Assembly: GCA_018257865.1 (NCBI GenBank)
Contig: JAEUBA010000142.1
Location: 1-46,629 of the forward strand
DNA: 46,629 bases
DNA from: Stereocaulon alpinum
Taxonomy: Eukaryota > Ascomycota > Lecanoromycetes > Lecanorales > Stereocaulaceae
Reading direction: 5' to 3'
The notes beneath the pieces were generated by a model, which worked only from the letters and a program-made list of their open reading frames with translations, had not been told where the DNA came from and did not search any database. Positions 12,108 through 24,448 of this stretch are shown here, piece after piece (the first letter of the stretch is position 1; the number at the start of each line of letters is the position of its first letter). The translations under genes were made by a program, and so were the position numbers.

Positions 12108-13489
12108 TATCAAAGTTAAGCACCCTTACCGCCGCAAGATGCAATCTCTCAGTCTGCTTCCTGCGACACGGGATCTCCAGTTCGTATGTTAGGATTCAAC
12201 ATGGGTAATTGGACATTCCTCCGTAGTCGCGAGACGGGTGGCCTGTTCGCTGGCGTAGGGTCTGTTCATGCAGAGCAGAAAAGTAATGGAGGGGGCTGAT
12301 ACAAACTACAGAGCGAGGCTTCAGTGATGAGAATAGATAGAAATGACATGCAAAGAAGCATTCAGTTGAGTCAAGCAGTATACAAATTGCTGGTTGGGGG
12401 TACGCATTTGTCAAAGAAAGCTAAGGGTCCGTAGCCTTGACGCGGGCCAAACCTTAATCTTGTCCCCGGATCTTCAAAAGGGGGCAGCCACGATAGCGAG
12501 GAATAGGACAACTTCAGGCACCAGGCACCAGGCACCACGAGCGAGGCATCTATATCCGCAATGAAGGACTGTATACAACTGGTCAAGAATAAGTCCAGCA
12601 TATGACAGTTGCCTCATAGATACCTTCAACTAGATGATAGAATGCTATGAAGATTGCCGCAGTCCGCACACGTGCATGTATAACCGCCATGCCTTCCACT
12701 CTCCGCATATCTGAGCGCCGCAGGGGTGGAAGCTTCGTTATAGAAAGGCGTAAGCTCCTTCGACTTCCATCATGCGCAAGACATCGTGCTAACCGCAGTA
12801 TGGAAGGAACTGCGTGATAGCCTGCCTGGAAAGCTGCCATTGTTGATATCGGAGAACAGGAGGAGAAGACTGTTCCGAGAAACAGGCTTTCTCGTCGAAA
12901 CTGTGTACTCACCGTCTCGAATGTGTCAGGTACCGTAAATTCAATGCATTGCAAAGCCCGTGCATAGACTCTACCGGAATTCAAAGATGCAGAACGAGAT
13001 ACCAGAGACAGCACCACCAATCATACTCATGAATCTTCAGATCTCAAGCTATAAACATGGACTAGGACCATTATAAAACTGTTCATGAGCATAGGGAACC
13101 ACGCTTATACGACCTCAAATCAAAATGGGTCTAAAAGAAGGACCCACCAATGAGGAGATGAATGCCTACGCTGAAACTCGGTTTGGTCGGAGGCGTCGAG
13201 TATCATCTTATGGGGATTGGGTCAACCTTTGTACGTGGACTTTGAGACGGATATGGTGCTCCAGACCAAAGTTTATTAGCACAGCAATCTAACTAGATAC
13301 CGTAACAGTAATGTACAATTGATCTTACCATACTCCCCACAGTTCGAGGCCTGGAGAGAGTTTTGAACGTCATATGCCAAGGCCGAGGTACGGACTCATC
13401 GCGAACGTATCCGTTACCAAACCTGAAGAAGCTCGTTGGGTGGGACATATCTCACAAAAAAACTCTTATACGTCTCTAAGGAGTTCCCA
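12108..13489. other. Divergent intergenic region, glutaredoxin / thioesterase
   Basis: About 1.38 kb between two genes transcribed away from each other, so it must contain both promoters. A 7-bp minisatellite lies at 12515-12535. A minus-strand frame of 145 codons (12583-13020) begins at TTG without an ATG and resembles nothing I know. I see no other feature. Confidence 0.5.
12515..12535. repeat. 7-bp minisatellite, 3 copies
   Basis: CAGGCAC is repeated three times head to tail in otherwise unique promoter-side DNA between the glutaredoxin and thioesterase genes. Confidence 0.8.
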
Positions 13490-14554
13490 ATGTCCTATCT
13501 ACGCCATATTATCAATGCTCGCAGACTAGCCTATTTCAAACGCATCGGACCACAAATTCCTTCCAATTCTGTATTTCTCAGCCGAGCATCAATCTCACGA
13601 ACATTGCCTAAGCATGTCTTCCAACCGAGGCTGTACAGCTCAAATCTCAGTAATGCCTCGTCTTTATATATGAAGGCCAACCCCCAGTCTGACCTTGTGT
13701 CCCAGCATCTTCAAAGCCAAGCCTTCGACGTGCCCGCATCCGTCGCATACTCACACTCTCCGCCTTCTCAATAGTCTTTACCTCTGCAGGCTTCCTCATT
13801 GCTACTGCCCCGGCAATTGCCTCAATTGTGGCGCTCATGTCTGCCCCTACCGATGCCGAGTCCGTGGCCATGTACCAGGCGCCTGACGATGTAGCCGCTG
13901 GGATCAACGACCACATCGCCAACCACCCTCTCACCCAATCTCTACGTGCCGATCCTGCATGGACAGAGTCGAGACCCCATTTACGCTATCCCGAATCCCA
14001 AAAGAAACACAGCTTAACAGCTGGAACGTTACTGGGCCATGGGAAAATACCGATTCCGCCTGTGGTATTCTGCGAAGAGGGTAAAAAGCTGGTGTCAATA
14101 TCATATCTAGGCACGGATCTTTGTGGCCATGTAGGCATCATCCATGGAGGTATGTTAGCGACTTTACTTGATGAGGGTCTTGCGAGGTGCGGCTTCCCAG
14201 CACTGCCGAACAAGATTGGGGTGACTGCCAGCTTGACGGTCAACTACAAGAAGCCGGCGCCGGCAGGCTCCTACATGGTATTGAAAGCGGAGACAACGAA
14301 GGTTGAAGGACGCAAAGTTTGGGTGAAAGGCCGGATAGAGTTACTAGGAAAGACTGAGGAGCCCGGAATGGTGCTTGTTGAGGCCGAGGGCCTGTTCGTT
14401 GAGCCGAAATATGCAAAGGTATGCCTAAGCTGTTGCTCGAATAAGTGCAATTCTCATATGAGAGACAGTCTTTGCCCAGGCTGTTCCAAGCTCAACCAAA
14501 ATAGCGACACTTTTTGCAATTCTTACAGTCCCAAACAACGTGGCCCCGTACTAG
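13490..14554 (+). CDS. PaaI-like hotdog-fold thioesterase, N-terminal organelle-targeting segment
   Basis: Exons 13490-13649, 13706-14418 and 14480-14554 give 315 aa. The first 60 residues are rich in Arg, Ser and aliphatics with few acids, like a mitochondrial presequence. A hydrophobic helix follows (LSAFSIVFTSAGFLIATAP, about residues 66-84). The hotdog domain is in the C-terminal half: HGGMLATLLDEGLARC carries the HGG motif and acidic residue of the 4HBT/PaaI family, followed by TASLTVNYKKPAPAGS. Such enzymes hydrolyse acyl-CoA thioesters; the acyl group is not predictable. The start was set at 13490 because the 18 codons from 13436 lack family character and the MSYLRH start gives a better presequence. 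Both introns are GT-AG (56 and 61 bp). Adding the last exon replaces an open read-through after the first 14418 donor. Confidence 0.85.
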
Positions 14555-14805
14555 GGTACAGTCTCGAGAAGCCATGTTATTCCAGGAATCACGGGCTCCC
14601 ATAATATTCTGCAATGGGAAACGGTTCCTGTTACTAGCATCGAAAGCTTCCACCAAAGCTTTCTTCGGTGGAGACCTTTTAATCTTAGCAAGCCGGCCTA
14701 CAATGGCTAGCATCACATGCCAACATGATGGATGTGCTCATTGAGAAACCCAGAAACATGCGCTGTTAAGTAAAGGCACAGCGGCGCGCAGGTGCCGTAC
14801 CAAAA

Positions 14806-15051
14806 ATGTATGTTCCAACTGCCGAAGCTGGCTATGGGGTAGATGCCTACCTAGGGCTGTGCTGTAACGCATATACTTCTGCCCCTACCAGTGACGGCGC
14901 GTGTTTGCCTAAGACCGGCACGATATCCTCTTATTGGACCGTGGTGAGTAAGTTCTCTGCACACGCGTGTTCTACTAGCGTCATGGGTTGAAAATCCTGA
15001 TTCGCTCTACACATACAGGACGGCGACAGCGCTTTTGGAGGTATCGTGTAG
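14806..15051 (+). CDS. Possible short spliced gene or 3' exon remnant, unrecognised
   Basis: A frame from ATG 14806 runs to 14943, where a textbook donor GTGAGTAAGT begins. A matching acceptor CATACAG ends at 15018, and the joined frame stops at TAG 15049-15051. The 57-aa product is Cys/Ser/Thr/Gly-rich (contains LGLCCNAYTSAP and ends DGDSAFGGIV). It has no clear signal peptide and I do not recognise the family. The only support is the quality of the 75-bp intron and the fact that splicing gives a compositionally uniform peptide. It could equally be the end of a decayed gene or chance. Confidence 0.22.
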
Positions 15052-16043
15052 TATAGTGATGTGCGATCAAGATTGTTTTTCAGCCTTCCGCCGCACACTA
15101 TAATTGTTCACCTTGATTTGTGCTGAAGGCGTAGACTCGATCATTTCCTCCAAAAATGTGAGGATGACTCTTGTCACCCGAAAACGTATAGGGCGCGCTA
15201 TATGCTTGTTCTGAGTGGTTGTCCTGTAATCGTGGATGACATGGCCCATCCACCTTACGATATGCGGAGACGAAAGTCTACCGAGACCGCTGTCTTGACC
15301 CACCCATGATCTTTTTTGAATGCCTATAATATGGCGTGCTTACAATCGCTGGCAAAGCTTTTCGATGATTATCTGGCCACTATTGGTCCAGCTAATGCTT
15401 TCGAATGTTGCTCTTGTAATTATCCTTCAATTGCATTGGGTGAGTAGGTACATAGGTAGAATGTAGTCGCTCAAAGATAGTAGCCTGCAGTCCTTGCTCA
15501 GGTGTTTCAGCATGGCAAGCGCCGTGTAAGCGATGAGTTAGTGTGTAATCCATCTATGAGCCATAGGTACGTCGATTTGTCACCACCGATGCTCGACCAT
15601 GCATCTGATGGCAGCTGCGCTTGAAGCCCTGGTCACCAAGACATTCCCACTCTTTGTTCTCTGTAGTCTAAGCCACGCATGATATGTGCTGGCCTCAACA
15701 ATCGCCATAGGGCCCGTTGACCGTTTTGATCTGGCCTAGCAGTCGACATAATATGACCTAGTCAGCCTTCATTGACGTGAGTGATCACGAGAATGACAGG
15801 GCAAGATGAACAGAGAAGGAAGCGAAGGACAGCCTTAAGCTTACCAGGGTCATCCTCCGAGGCCGGCAAGGCTGCGGGACATGATCAACTGCAGCAGTAA
15901 TTGTTATAACCTGACAAGCAACAAATTCCCGCTCCGCAGTATAATGTGCTACGGCCACTGTAAGCGGAACTACAGTCTGCGCTGCAGAAGGGCGGATTTC
16001 CCCTCCAGCATCAAGAAGCTATTGTGGCTGAGTCCTGCTGTAG

Positions 16044-16077
16044 GCCTCTCTAGTTACCAGACTGTTACCAGAGAGGC
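16044..16077. repeat. Short inverted repeat
   Basis: Arms GCCTCTCT (16044-16051) and AGAGAGGC (16070-16077) can pair around an 18-bp loop that itself contains TTACCAG twice. No gene is nearby, so no function is assigned. Confidence 0.45.
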
Positions 16078-17263
16078 TGATACCTAGCGGGAGAAACGAG
16101 TGGACTTGTCAATAACCGTAGGATGTACGGTTCGAAGAATCGGATGATGGAGAGAATATATGCTAATTACCTGAGCACTGGCCAAAGCCGCCACCAATAA
16201 TGGTACTGAAACAATCTGCGCATGATGATTAAGATGGATCAGGTATTGATTGATGTTGCTGGCTGAAGTAAATACGTCTTGCCTTCAAAGTAAGAAGCGC
16301 AAATGATAGGAGTGTGCTTTAACAGAAAAGAGGCTTTTCTGGCCGGCTTTTATAGACCAGCAGGCGTAGATTATTGACTGTGTCCTTCTGACTAGGCGCA
16401 GCGGGACCCATCGCGTCAACAGGGGAAAGGGAAAGAGTCGAGAAGGCAAGGCAATCTATCTGCGCATCACAGGCTGATCATTCCAATCGTTACAGACGAA
16501 GAAGCAGCTACACACCTGTAGACCGTCGTGGAGAGCGACCAACCCGTATCTTCTCGGTGAAGGCAAAACTCCATCTGCACAATTCCTGTTTCTTCAAATC
16601 GAATTAGACAAAAAGGAACTATACACCTAGAGACTATCACCAGAGGTGAGCAACCCACATTTCTTCGGCGGAGGTAGCGCTGGCCATGTGCCCACCGCCT
16701 CTGATCATCCCAATGAAATTCAATCGTAATGCGACTAAACAACTACCATCAAGACGTGCCAGTTGGATCTCAATACTGTCTCTAAAGATTTTGCTCTCAT
16801 GAATCTAGCTTCAAACACTTCAGGTAGATGCTAATCACGGTTATCAAGAATGTGAAGCAGTGAAGCATAAATTCACGACGTGATCTAAGGAGATCGTGGA
16901 AGCCTGCCACCTCTGTGAACACGGACCCAAAAAGGGAATCACGCCTATTCTGGAGATTGCTCGACCCGAGCATTACAACAAATGTACTCAATTGTCAATT
17001 GCGTAGAGACACTCATCGTTATCTTTGAAAGGAAAAATGGCAACCAGCCACACCAGGATGCATGTTAAACTTCCTATGATATAGAACGCTTAACTCATGA
17101 ATTGCAATGGTGTCAAGTGTTTCATGAGGCCGACGGGAAAAGGAACAAAGCCTTAGAAGGTTTCGCCTCTCAAGTCGTCCAACCCTTCAAGCTGATAATG
17201 GGCCCTAAAGTGGCTCATCTAGGAAGTTCGAGATGGTCCCGAAATGAACTAAAGGCCGTCAAA

Positions 17264-17298
17264 TCCTGGGTCCTGGGTCCTGGGTCTTGGGTCCTGGG
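17264..17298. repeat. 7-bp minisatellite, 5 copies
   Basis: TCCTGGG is repeated five times head to tail; the fourth copy is TCTTGGG. It lies about 210 bp upstream of the V-ATPase C start, in the presumed promoter. Confidence 0.85.
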
Positions 17299-17508
17299 AT
17301 CGCATCTGTTACCCAGGCTACTAGCTTCAGGCCTCGTTCAAGAGCGTAGTGGGCGGCACCTGGGTTTGACAACTAGGGGGGGGTGGAACCCTTTTACGGT
17401 AATGCCAAGAAAGTCTTGGAGCTTCGAGTTCAACTACCCTTCCCTCAAGCGTCTCACCACACTTAATGCAATCAACTGCGCCTACAGAACCCTTCCCCTT
17501 TCTGTAAC

Positions 17509-18943
17509 ATGTCCAAAGGTCTCAAGTACCTGCTGGTATCGCTGCCAACCTCCATCTCCCCCACCAACGACCATGACGAAGCTCTGACAGCTCTCCGTTC
17601 AGCGGTAACGACAGACTATGGAGAGGTCTTTCCTTTCCGGATTCCAGAATTCAAGATTGGAACTCTTGATGCTCTAGTACAGCAAGCGGATGACTTGGCT
17701 AAACTTGAAGCGGGATGCGAGGGTGTGGTGAACAAGGTTGGGGATTCATTGAAGACTATTCTAGAGGGGAACGAGGATAAGATATCACAGCAGAAAACAG
17801 TCAACGACAGTGAGTCAAGGCAGTGTTGTCCCCCTGGACCCTTTGTGGAAGCTACTGATCTCCAAGGCAGAACCCGCCGAGCAATATCTAAAGACATTCC
17901 ATTGGAACAAGGTCAAATACAGGGCCGACAAACCCTTGGGCGAGATCATTGATACGCTGCAAAAGGTACCGTTCGCCATGATATATACAACGTCAAACAG
18001 CAAATGCTAACGGCCAAGTATAGGAAATATCGAGTATAGATAATGATGTCAAGAACAAATATAATCAATACAACCAGGTCAAGACTTCTCTCACATCATT
18101 ACAAAGAAAACAGACGTACGCACCCTACGCGTTAATCCTGTTGCAATTCATCGGACATTGACCAAATTTTTCAGTGGTAACCTCTCCAACAAATCTCTCA
18201 CGGCAATCGTGGACCCATCCCTCATAATCCAAGACTCCGAATACCTCGAGACCCACCTCATCGCTGTCCCCAAACAAATCACAAAAGACTTCCTCAAAAC
18301 ATACGAGACCCTTTGCCCAATGATCGTTCCCCGCTCCGCACAACTAATAGACTCAGATGCCGAATTCGCCCTTTACGCTGTTACAACATTTAAGAAGCAC
18401 AGTGCAGAGTTCGTCCATAAATGCAGAGAGAGTAAATGGACGCCAAGGGACTTCAAGTACAAAAAGGATGGAAGGCAAGAGGAGCAGAAGGAGGTGGAGC
18501 GTATGGTCAAAGAGGAGAAGAAGGTGTGGGGTGAGGCATTGAGGTTAGGGGGAACCGCTTGGGGTGAGGCTGCGATGGCTTGGATCCATGTGCTTGCACT
18601 AAGGGTATTTGTTGAGACGGTGCTGCGGTATGGGCTGCCCTTGCAATTCGTTTGCGGACTGGTTCGGGTATGTATAAGACCTCGAGTGACAATTGATGTC
18701 GACGGTTATCTCCAACTTGCTAAAAAAACTTTCATACAGACCACAACTAAACTCGCCAAAAAGGCACGAGGGTCGCTGGACGTTGCATATTCACACTTAG
18801 GAGGTAAAGCCTTCGGCCGAGATAAGAAGGGCAGGGTACAAAAGGACGATTCCGCCACTTCGGCAGATATGCAGGCGGCTGGACACATGGGAGATGGAGG
18901 TGAATACACCGCGTATGTTTGCTATGAATTCGAGATACCATGA
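17509..18943 (+). CDS. VMA5: V-type proton ATPase subunit C (Vma5 family)
   Basis: Exons 17509-17809, 17871-17965, 18024-18115, 18175-18667 and 18740-18943 join to 394 aa, the normal length of fungal subunit C (about 390). Family marks in order: KYLLVSLP at the N-terminus, FRIPEFKIGTLDALVQQ, WNKVKYRADKPL, DNDVKNKYNQYNQVKTSL, RKQTGNLSNKSL, SEYLETHLIAVP, then LRYGLPLQF and a C-terminus with AFGRDKKGR and EYTAYVCYEFEIP. Subunit C is the stalk component that links V1 to Vo and regulates assembly of the vacuolar proton pump. Four GT-AG introns of 58-72 bp, all phase-consistent. In the first intron the acceptor GGCAG at 17870 was chosen over the nearer CCAAG because it restores VNDKPAEQYL. The stop is 88 bp from the convergent APS kinase stop. 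Confidence 0.95.
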
Positions 18944-19030
18944 GCTGCCATGAAGTAACCGTACATATGCTTTGTGGTTAGGTGCTCTCGGCTTGATAAG
19001 TGGTCTCCGTGAATCGCACCAACCATTACT

Positions 19031-19777
19031 TCATCCCTTGGCCTTCTCACCTTTGACCAATAAACCCTTCTCCTCCAGGTATTGAACGATCTGTATCACT
19101 TCCTCCTCCACACTCTTCTCCCCACTCTTTATAACAATCTCCGCATTTTCCGGCTCCTCATACGGTGCGCTGACGCCTGTGAAGTCCTTGATCTCACCTT
19201 TTCGTGCCTTGGCGTACAGCCCTTTCGGATCTCTTGATTCAGCAATAGCGAGTGGAACGTGAACATAGACTTCTATAAAAGGAATCGACCTCGAGACATG
19301 AAGTTCTCTTGCTGTAGCGCGATCGGAGCGGTAGGGCGAGATAAATGAGGTAAGGGCGACGGTGCAGGAATCGGAGAGGAGTAGAGCGACCTGACAGCAA
19401 CAGCCTGTTTAGCACATAGCCAGCAGTCCATGGCCCGTTGAACCCACCTCAGCAATCCTCCTAATGTTCTCATTGCGATCTTTCTCGCTGAATCCCAGAT
19501 CCTTGTTCAATCCAAAACGAACATTATCCCCATCGAGGCGATAAGCGGCCAGTCCGAGGTGTAGCAGATGCTGTTCCAGAGCAATGGCAATTGTAGATTT
19601 ACCGCTCGCTGAAAGGCCGGTGAACCACAGTGTGAAGCCTTTTTGGCCTCGAAGGTCGCTGCGTTCTTGATGTGACACGGAGGATGCGTGCCATGTAATG
19701 TTGCTGTTGCAATAGGAGAATCAGCTGGTTGGACGATGCTATCTGGAAAGGCAAGGACGCCCCTACGTCGCCATCAT
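19031..19777 (-). CDS. Adenylylsulfate (APS) kinase
   Basis: Exons 19777-19767, 19703-19448 and 19390-19031 give 207-208 aa, the usual fungal length. The P-loop GLSASGKST is at residues 32-40. LDGDNVRFGLN, GFSEKDRNENIRR, FISPYRSDR and DPKGLYAKAR are conserved APS kinase segments. The enzyme phosphorylates APS to PAPS with ATP in sulfate assimilation, in the cytosol. The first exon is tiny: it has two consecutive ATGs (19777 and 19774) and codes only for MMAT or MAT, and its 63-bp intron is needed to reach the family N-terminus NITWH. I favour the second ATG (207 aa) from family habit, but both are possible. Equivalent to yeast MET14. Convergent with V-ATPase C. Confidence 0.94.
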
Positions 19778-21383
19778 TCAATTCGAAGAACAAGGTGTGA
19801 TGAGGATACTTTGATGGAAAATATTCGCTCCCTCACCAAAGTCGATACGACGATACCTCGATACGTACCTACCTTAGAGTCTAACTGTCGAGACTGTCTA
19901 ACGAATGACGTGCCGCGGGCCGGAAGCCCGCCGATGACTTGGCAAAATGGAAGCTTAGACTGTCTCAGACTGTCTTCTCAACTTCTCACTACCTAGCTGA
20001 GAGCACAACAGTGATTGCTCTAAAGGAACAATGTCTTCGAGAAAACCCTCTGCGTACTTCTCCCTTGCGTCTGTGGAGTACTTCATACTACAAAGTCTCC
20101 TTTAGCAGATCAACAGTAGTGAACCACATCCCAGACATCTCTCACCTAAGGACCCTTTCCCCCAATGGTGATCTTCCCAGATGGCTTTTTCCCCTAGCCT
20201 TAGCTGACTGCTGCGCTCAACATTGTGCATATGGAAGACGCTTCAGGAGTTGTGAGGAGCAGTATGACGGGCATTACAAGGGTTGCTAGAATTTGCGACT
20301 ATTGACTTAGAGGTCATTACCACCGCTCATATCGTTGCTGTTGGGTTTCTTGTGCTTCTACTACACAATATACTACTCAATCAGTGCGCATCTGAGCAGT
20401 AGAATATTGTCTCAAGAGCTTGGTAGAAGCTTCCGAGGAGCTCAGTCCGGAATTGAGGAACACATGTCTAGCTCGTGGTGTCGATTCTCTAACCACACCT
20501 CCATCCATTTGTTGAGCCTTGGGTTCATGCATTCCGGCACGAACTGCACGGCCCTCATGGTAAGCATCTAATGCCAGGCTGGCCTTTCAGCCATAGAAGC
20601 AATGAATGTGTTGGCCCAGTCAAGCGTAGATCCAAGAGGAGTCAGGCTAAACATGGAGCGTGGTGATGACATTCAGCGGAAGGTTTCATTCAAGTCTGCC
20701 TGCCTTTCCCTTATTATATAGTGTTAAGATTCCTTCCGATGAAAAGCAGTGCGAGCCCAACGCGAGTAGTGTTGTCAACGCTGAATACCTTAGTGACACA
20801 ACCTCTTAGCGCCGACAATACCTTTCCACTGCCGTGGACCAATACAAGAAGTGAATCCAGTGGTGGGGAGTGTCAAGGCCGCCATCTATGCCCTAAGGTA
20901 TTTTATCTTCGCCTTGACGCTACCATCCATCTGTCACTAAGGTAGTTCTGTCGTGAATACGCTTCTGCCCTCTCTCATTCATGAGCACATCTCGTCACAG
21001 TGCATCTACATCTGTCTTGCCAAGCAACACTATTCCGGTCATTATTGCCTCCTTAGACATCTTGCTCTGTCCGACACAGCTTGGCCATCTTGAAGCAAAC
21101 TTCTTCGGATGTATACGTTCAGCTCTTGACCTTTCGCCCGACCATCAATCCTGCTGTCTTACACCTTGATCTGGACTCATACAGCCCTTGAATTCCTGAC
21201 TTGTGTAAAGGTCTTAATACTTGCACATGACTTCGGAATCTCTCAAAAGATATCAGGTCTCGCCGGCCTTCACTAGCAAGGCCTGCAGCAGTGCTGTAAG
21301 CACAAATCATTCACCCTCACCAATAATCGTGAGAGGTTTTATCAGGATCACTATCATCACCGAATTACGTATCCACTGTGGAC
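19778..21383. other. Divergent intergenic region, no gene seen
   Basis: About 1.6 kb between the APS kinase start and the start of the next + strand gene, so it must hold both promoters. Several open frames of 60-116 codons are present, but none has an ATG-to-splice structure or similarity I can support. I see no repeats. Confidence 0.5.
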
Positions 21384-22652
21384 ATGATAACGCTTGTTGA
21401 CTGGTTGGTAGGTCTTATCGTAGGTAAAGGTAAGACAGCGTTTCGCCCCACTGGATGTCAAGGCTAAATATGAACAGGCCTTGCAGAACAGCATAGGAAA
21501 CGGCGAGTGGCCAGGGAGACACCTCAAACTCCTCTACGCAAACCGCACCGTGGACAGTCAACCAATACTACCACCAATGGAGTACGCCCAGGAACGAATC
21601 ATGCAAAGTTAAGCATTACGAGTGGACCGCCGCCTGTATCAGGAACGCCTCCCAGCAGGGACACTCTGGCCAGGATCTCGACCTCCTTGACTGCTGAAAC
21701 CCCAGAACTGATTCTACGGAGCAGCTCAAACCTTTCAGTGTTCTCCTCTACAGAGTCTATGGTCAGCAAACCCACTATCTATATGACGTTGCCTGAAAGA
21801 CACCATAGCTGCGTTGTCAGCCACCATTCTATCTCCTCGATACCCATCAGCGATGACAGCCTCGATGCCCTCGCCATCATGCAATGTTGTGACAATATTC
21901 TCATGGCAAAGAGTCCTCATATCTCTAGCATTGGCTTCCAGGTTTCTTCCGAGGCCCGTCAAGTCTTCACACCTGTACCAGCATTCAAAGAGACTAGGAA
22001 GGTGTTAGCGACAAGCAAGAAACTGGCAAGGGACATGGAGGCAGAGATGAGACGCCGAACTATCAAGCAACAACAAGAGACGTTCTTCGCCGAGGCTCGG
22101 GAGCTCCAGAAGAGGAGGGCGATCCGAGAATGGAAGGCGAAGAGGAAACAGCTGTTTCCACCGCCGCCATTCGTGCCTCCAGTCGCTGACGCTACAGAGC
22201 TCAAAGAAGCGAATCAGACAGACTATATCTTCTTTCCGTCGTTAGCGGACGAGGGTGATTTATGCCCAGCCTGGGAGTTAGAAGATTTCTCCACGGCGGC
22301 TCATTTGGTTCCAGAAGTTGGATCTTCGAAGCAACGATCGCCGAGCCGCCCGTCACTTCCTCGCATCAAACAGTTCAGGAACATGGCGAAAAGGTTGAAA
22401 GGTTCTGGGAAGCAGGGGCACTTCATAGGGGGCCCGCCGAAATTGGCGCGTCAGAGACGGCCAAGCCTTCCTACGTCTAATAAGGACCTCGAGCGCAAAG
22501 TTTTCAAAACAATACGAGAGGCTCATGAGCCATGTGAAGAGCGTGATGAAGCAACTCGGAAAGGGAAAGGGCGGTGTATGGAGGGTTCTGAGCCAGGGCA
22601 AGAGCGTCACAAGGGGCCCAGGAGGGAGAAGGCACGGTGTCTGGAGGGTTAA
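21384..22652 (+). CDS. Unrecognised basic, low-complexity protein with predicted coiled coil
   Basis: The main frame is open from 21474 to TAA 22652 but has no ATG near its start (21507 is GTG). An upstream exon solves this: ATG 21384 through 21423 or 21429, a 54- or 48-bp intron ending GAACAG at 21477, then 21478-22652. This gives about 394-396 aa starting MITLVDWLVGLIVG. The body is Ser/Thr/Pro-rich for the first 160 residues. It then has a charged helical stretch (AEMRRRTIKQQQETFF ... KRRAIREWKAKRKQ, a likely coiled coil), a proline run, and a very basic C-terminus with repeated RK/KG/EG. No catalytic motif is visible. The composition suggests a nuclear or cytoskeleton-associated protein, but that is inference. 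The 5' exon is a splice prediction only. Confidence 0.55.
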
Positions 22653-24448
22653 AAGTGTTGCTTTTCCTTGCATGTTGCATGAGCGGCATTTAAGGAGCTG
22701 GTATTCGAGACGCATGCGTAATGACCGTGATGGATGCCTGAATGACAGCGATATAATACCCGGGGGTGGCAATTTAAAGAGAAGCTACGAGGAATGCATG
22801 AGAAGCTGGAAAACTGTCGACGAGATGTGCTGATTTGAAGGTCTTTAATACTTCGAAAGAGGATTTTTACAAGTTGCCCATTTCCGTATAGGGTTCTTCC
22901 CATTGCCTCCAGACCAGATGTACATATCACACCCTCGCAACCCGGTCTGGTGTAGACACACAGCCATGCTTTCATACTTGTCATACCCTTACAACCCCAA
23001 CCCCAACCTCAAGCTCCCATCTCCTTCTCCGCTCGTTGCCATTCAAGTCTAGTCTACGACTAACCGCCTCAAACGAACCAGGTTGCTAAGCCGACCTCTT
23101 TCTGAACTCACGGTAATAGTCCAACACGTCTCCATACTCTTCCTGACATCCTACTACATCTTTCCCCTAAGTCTCTTGGTCGTGCCTAAACATTGTACCT
23201 CCCTCGTTAGTCCCTTGTTCATACTCGGCTAGTTTTCCATTCCCCCTCTGCCTCCCAAATCCAACTGAGCGTTTCTCCATACGCAGTTTCCCTGGTATAA
23301 CATATTCCCGGTGGTATTCAACCAGAGGCAGAGTCTGTACTCCTACACAGGAGGAGGTTGATGTTGATGGTCTGCGATCATGGAAATGTGTGCGACGACA
23401 CGCTCGCGCAGTATGCCGCTATGTTATTCGAATAGCTGGTGCGCTAGCTCCCTGACTTTCTCGAAGTCTGCTGTATGCCACTGAACATCTATCCCTCGAG
23501 CTTTGACGTTCGAGCTAACTCCCAGAGCTGGTATGGTGAAGGTCAGACAGTGAACACGGCAACTCAGAAGCTTTCACTCATTCCTTCCTTCTATATCTCG
23601 AGAATATTTTTTGCAAGAATCGAATTATAACAGCACGCTGTATCGGCAGAGGTTACGGAAACCGGAATCGGACTATCCAAGTGATCCTTGTTCTCAGCGT
23701 GAACTTGTAGATAGATACGCTGGCTCCAAGAATGCTTCGACATACACATAGACCCGGCGAAAGCGATGGAAAATGGTCTTCTACCGCACCTATCAGTACA
23801 GGAATTCAAGAAAAAGGCTCGACATCAGGGTAAAAGGGCACGGATGCGGAGGAAATGTAAATTTAACTGATTACTGGGAATCAGCTTCCGTCTCGTCCTG
23901 ACCAAATACAGTTTGAGGTCTATTTACAATGACTGACGAGCATTCAGCCGCTTGTAGCACGCGAGGCTTATCGAAAACGCGATAATAGTGGGCATCACCT
24001 ATCCTCAACGAGCTTGAGACTCATGTGAGGGGTCATTATGTGTGAGCGAACAGCAAATTCCAGTTGTATTCTGAGAACGCCTCTTCACTGTGGGAATGTC
24101 GGATCTGTAGGATGACATGATCCACAGACTACGCTTACACTCATGCCTATGAAAGCTCATCCATGTGAAACATTCCCTTCCAAGGATAAAGCCTTGTGTA
24201 TTTCACTCCCCGCCATCAAAAGTTTCCGAACCGAGTATAGCCCTCAGTGAAGGCAGGATCCAGCAACGCAAAAGACGAAAATGCTCGAGCCAATCGATAC
24301 ATAACCCCTACACATGTAAGCGAGAGGAATGGCAACGATGGCGAAGATCATTAGACCACGAAAGAGTCCTCCACGATGTGGTGAGGTGCTGCATTTACCA
24401 CGATCAAGAGGGTCTACGGGGAGCAACTTCGGCCCCTCCAGGTCCGTC
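22653..24448. other. Convergent intergenic region, no gene seen
   Basis: About 1.8 kb between the ends of a + strand gene and the - strand two-TM gene. Two convergent 3' ends need little space, so 1.8 kb is generous. Open frames here are short and without recognisable motifs. No repeat or RNA gene is visible. Confidence 0.5.

Larger units (their letters stand above)
14555..17508. other. Gene-poor stretch before V-ATPase C
   Basis: Nearly 3 kb with normal base composition but no confident gene. It holds a possible short spliced frame at 14806-15051, a small inverted repeat at 16044-16077 and a minisatellite at 17264-17298. Other open frames here are short and resemble nothing. The C/T-rich 60 bp before 17509 fits a promoter or 5' UTR for V-ATPase C. 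Confidence 0.5.

Noticed and set aside
12583..13020. Minus-strand open frame of 145 codons
   Set aside because: It begins at TTG, has no ATG near its start, no recognisable motif and no splice partner, and sits in a divergent promoter.
19688..20289. Plus-strand open frames of 102 and 116 codons upstream of APS kinase
   Set aside because: They lack recognisable sequence, partly overlap the APS kinase first exon on the other strand, and have no convincing gene structure.
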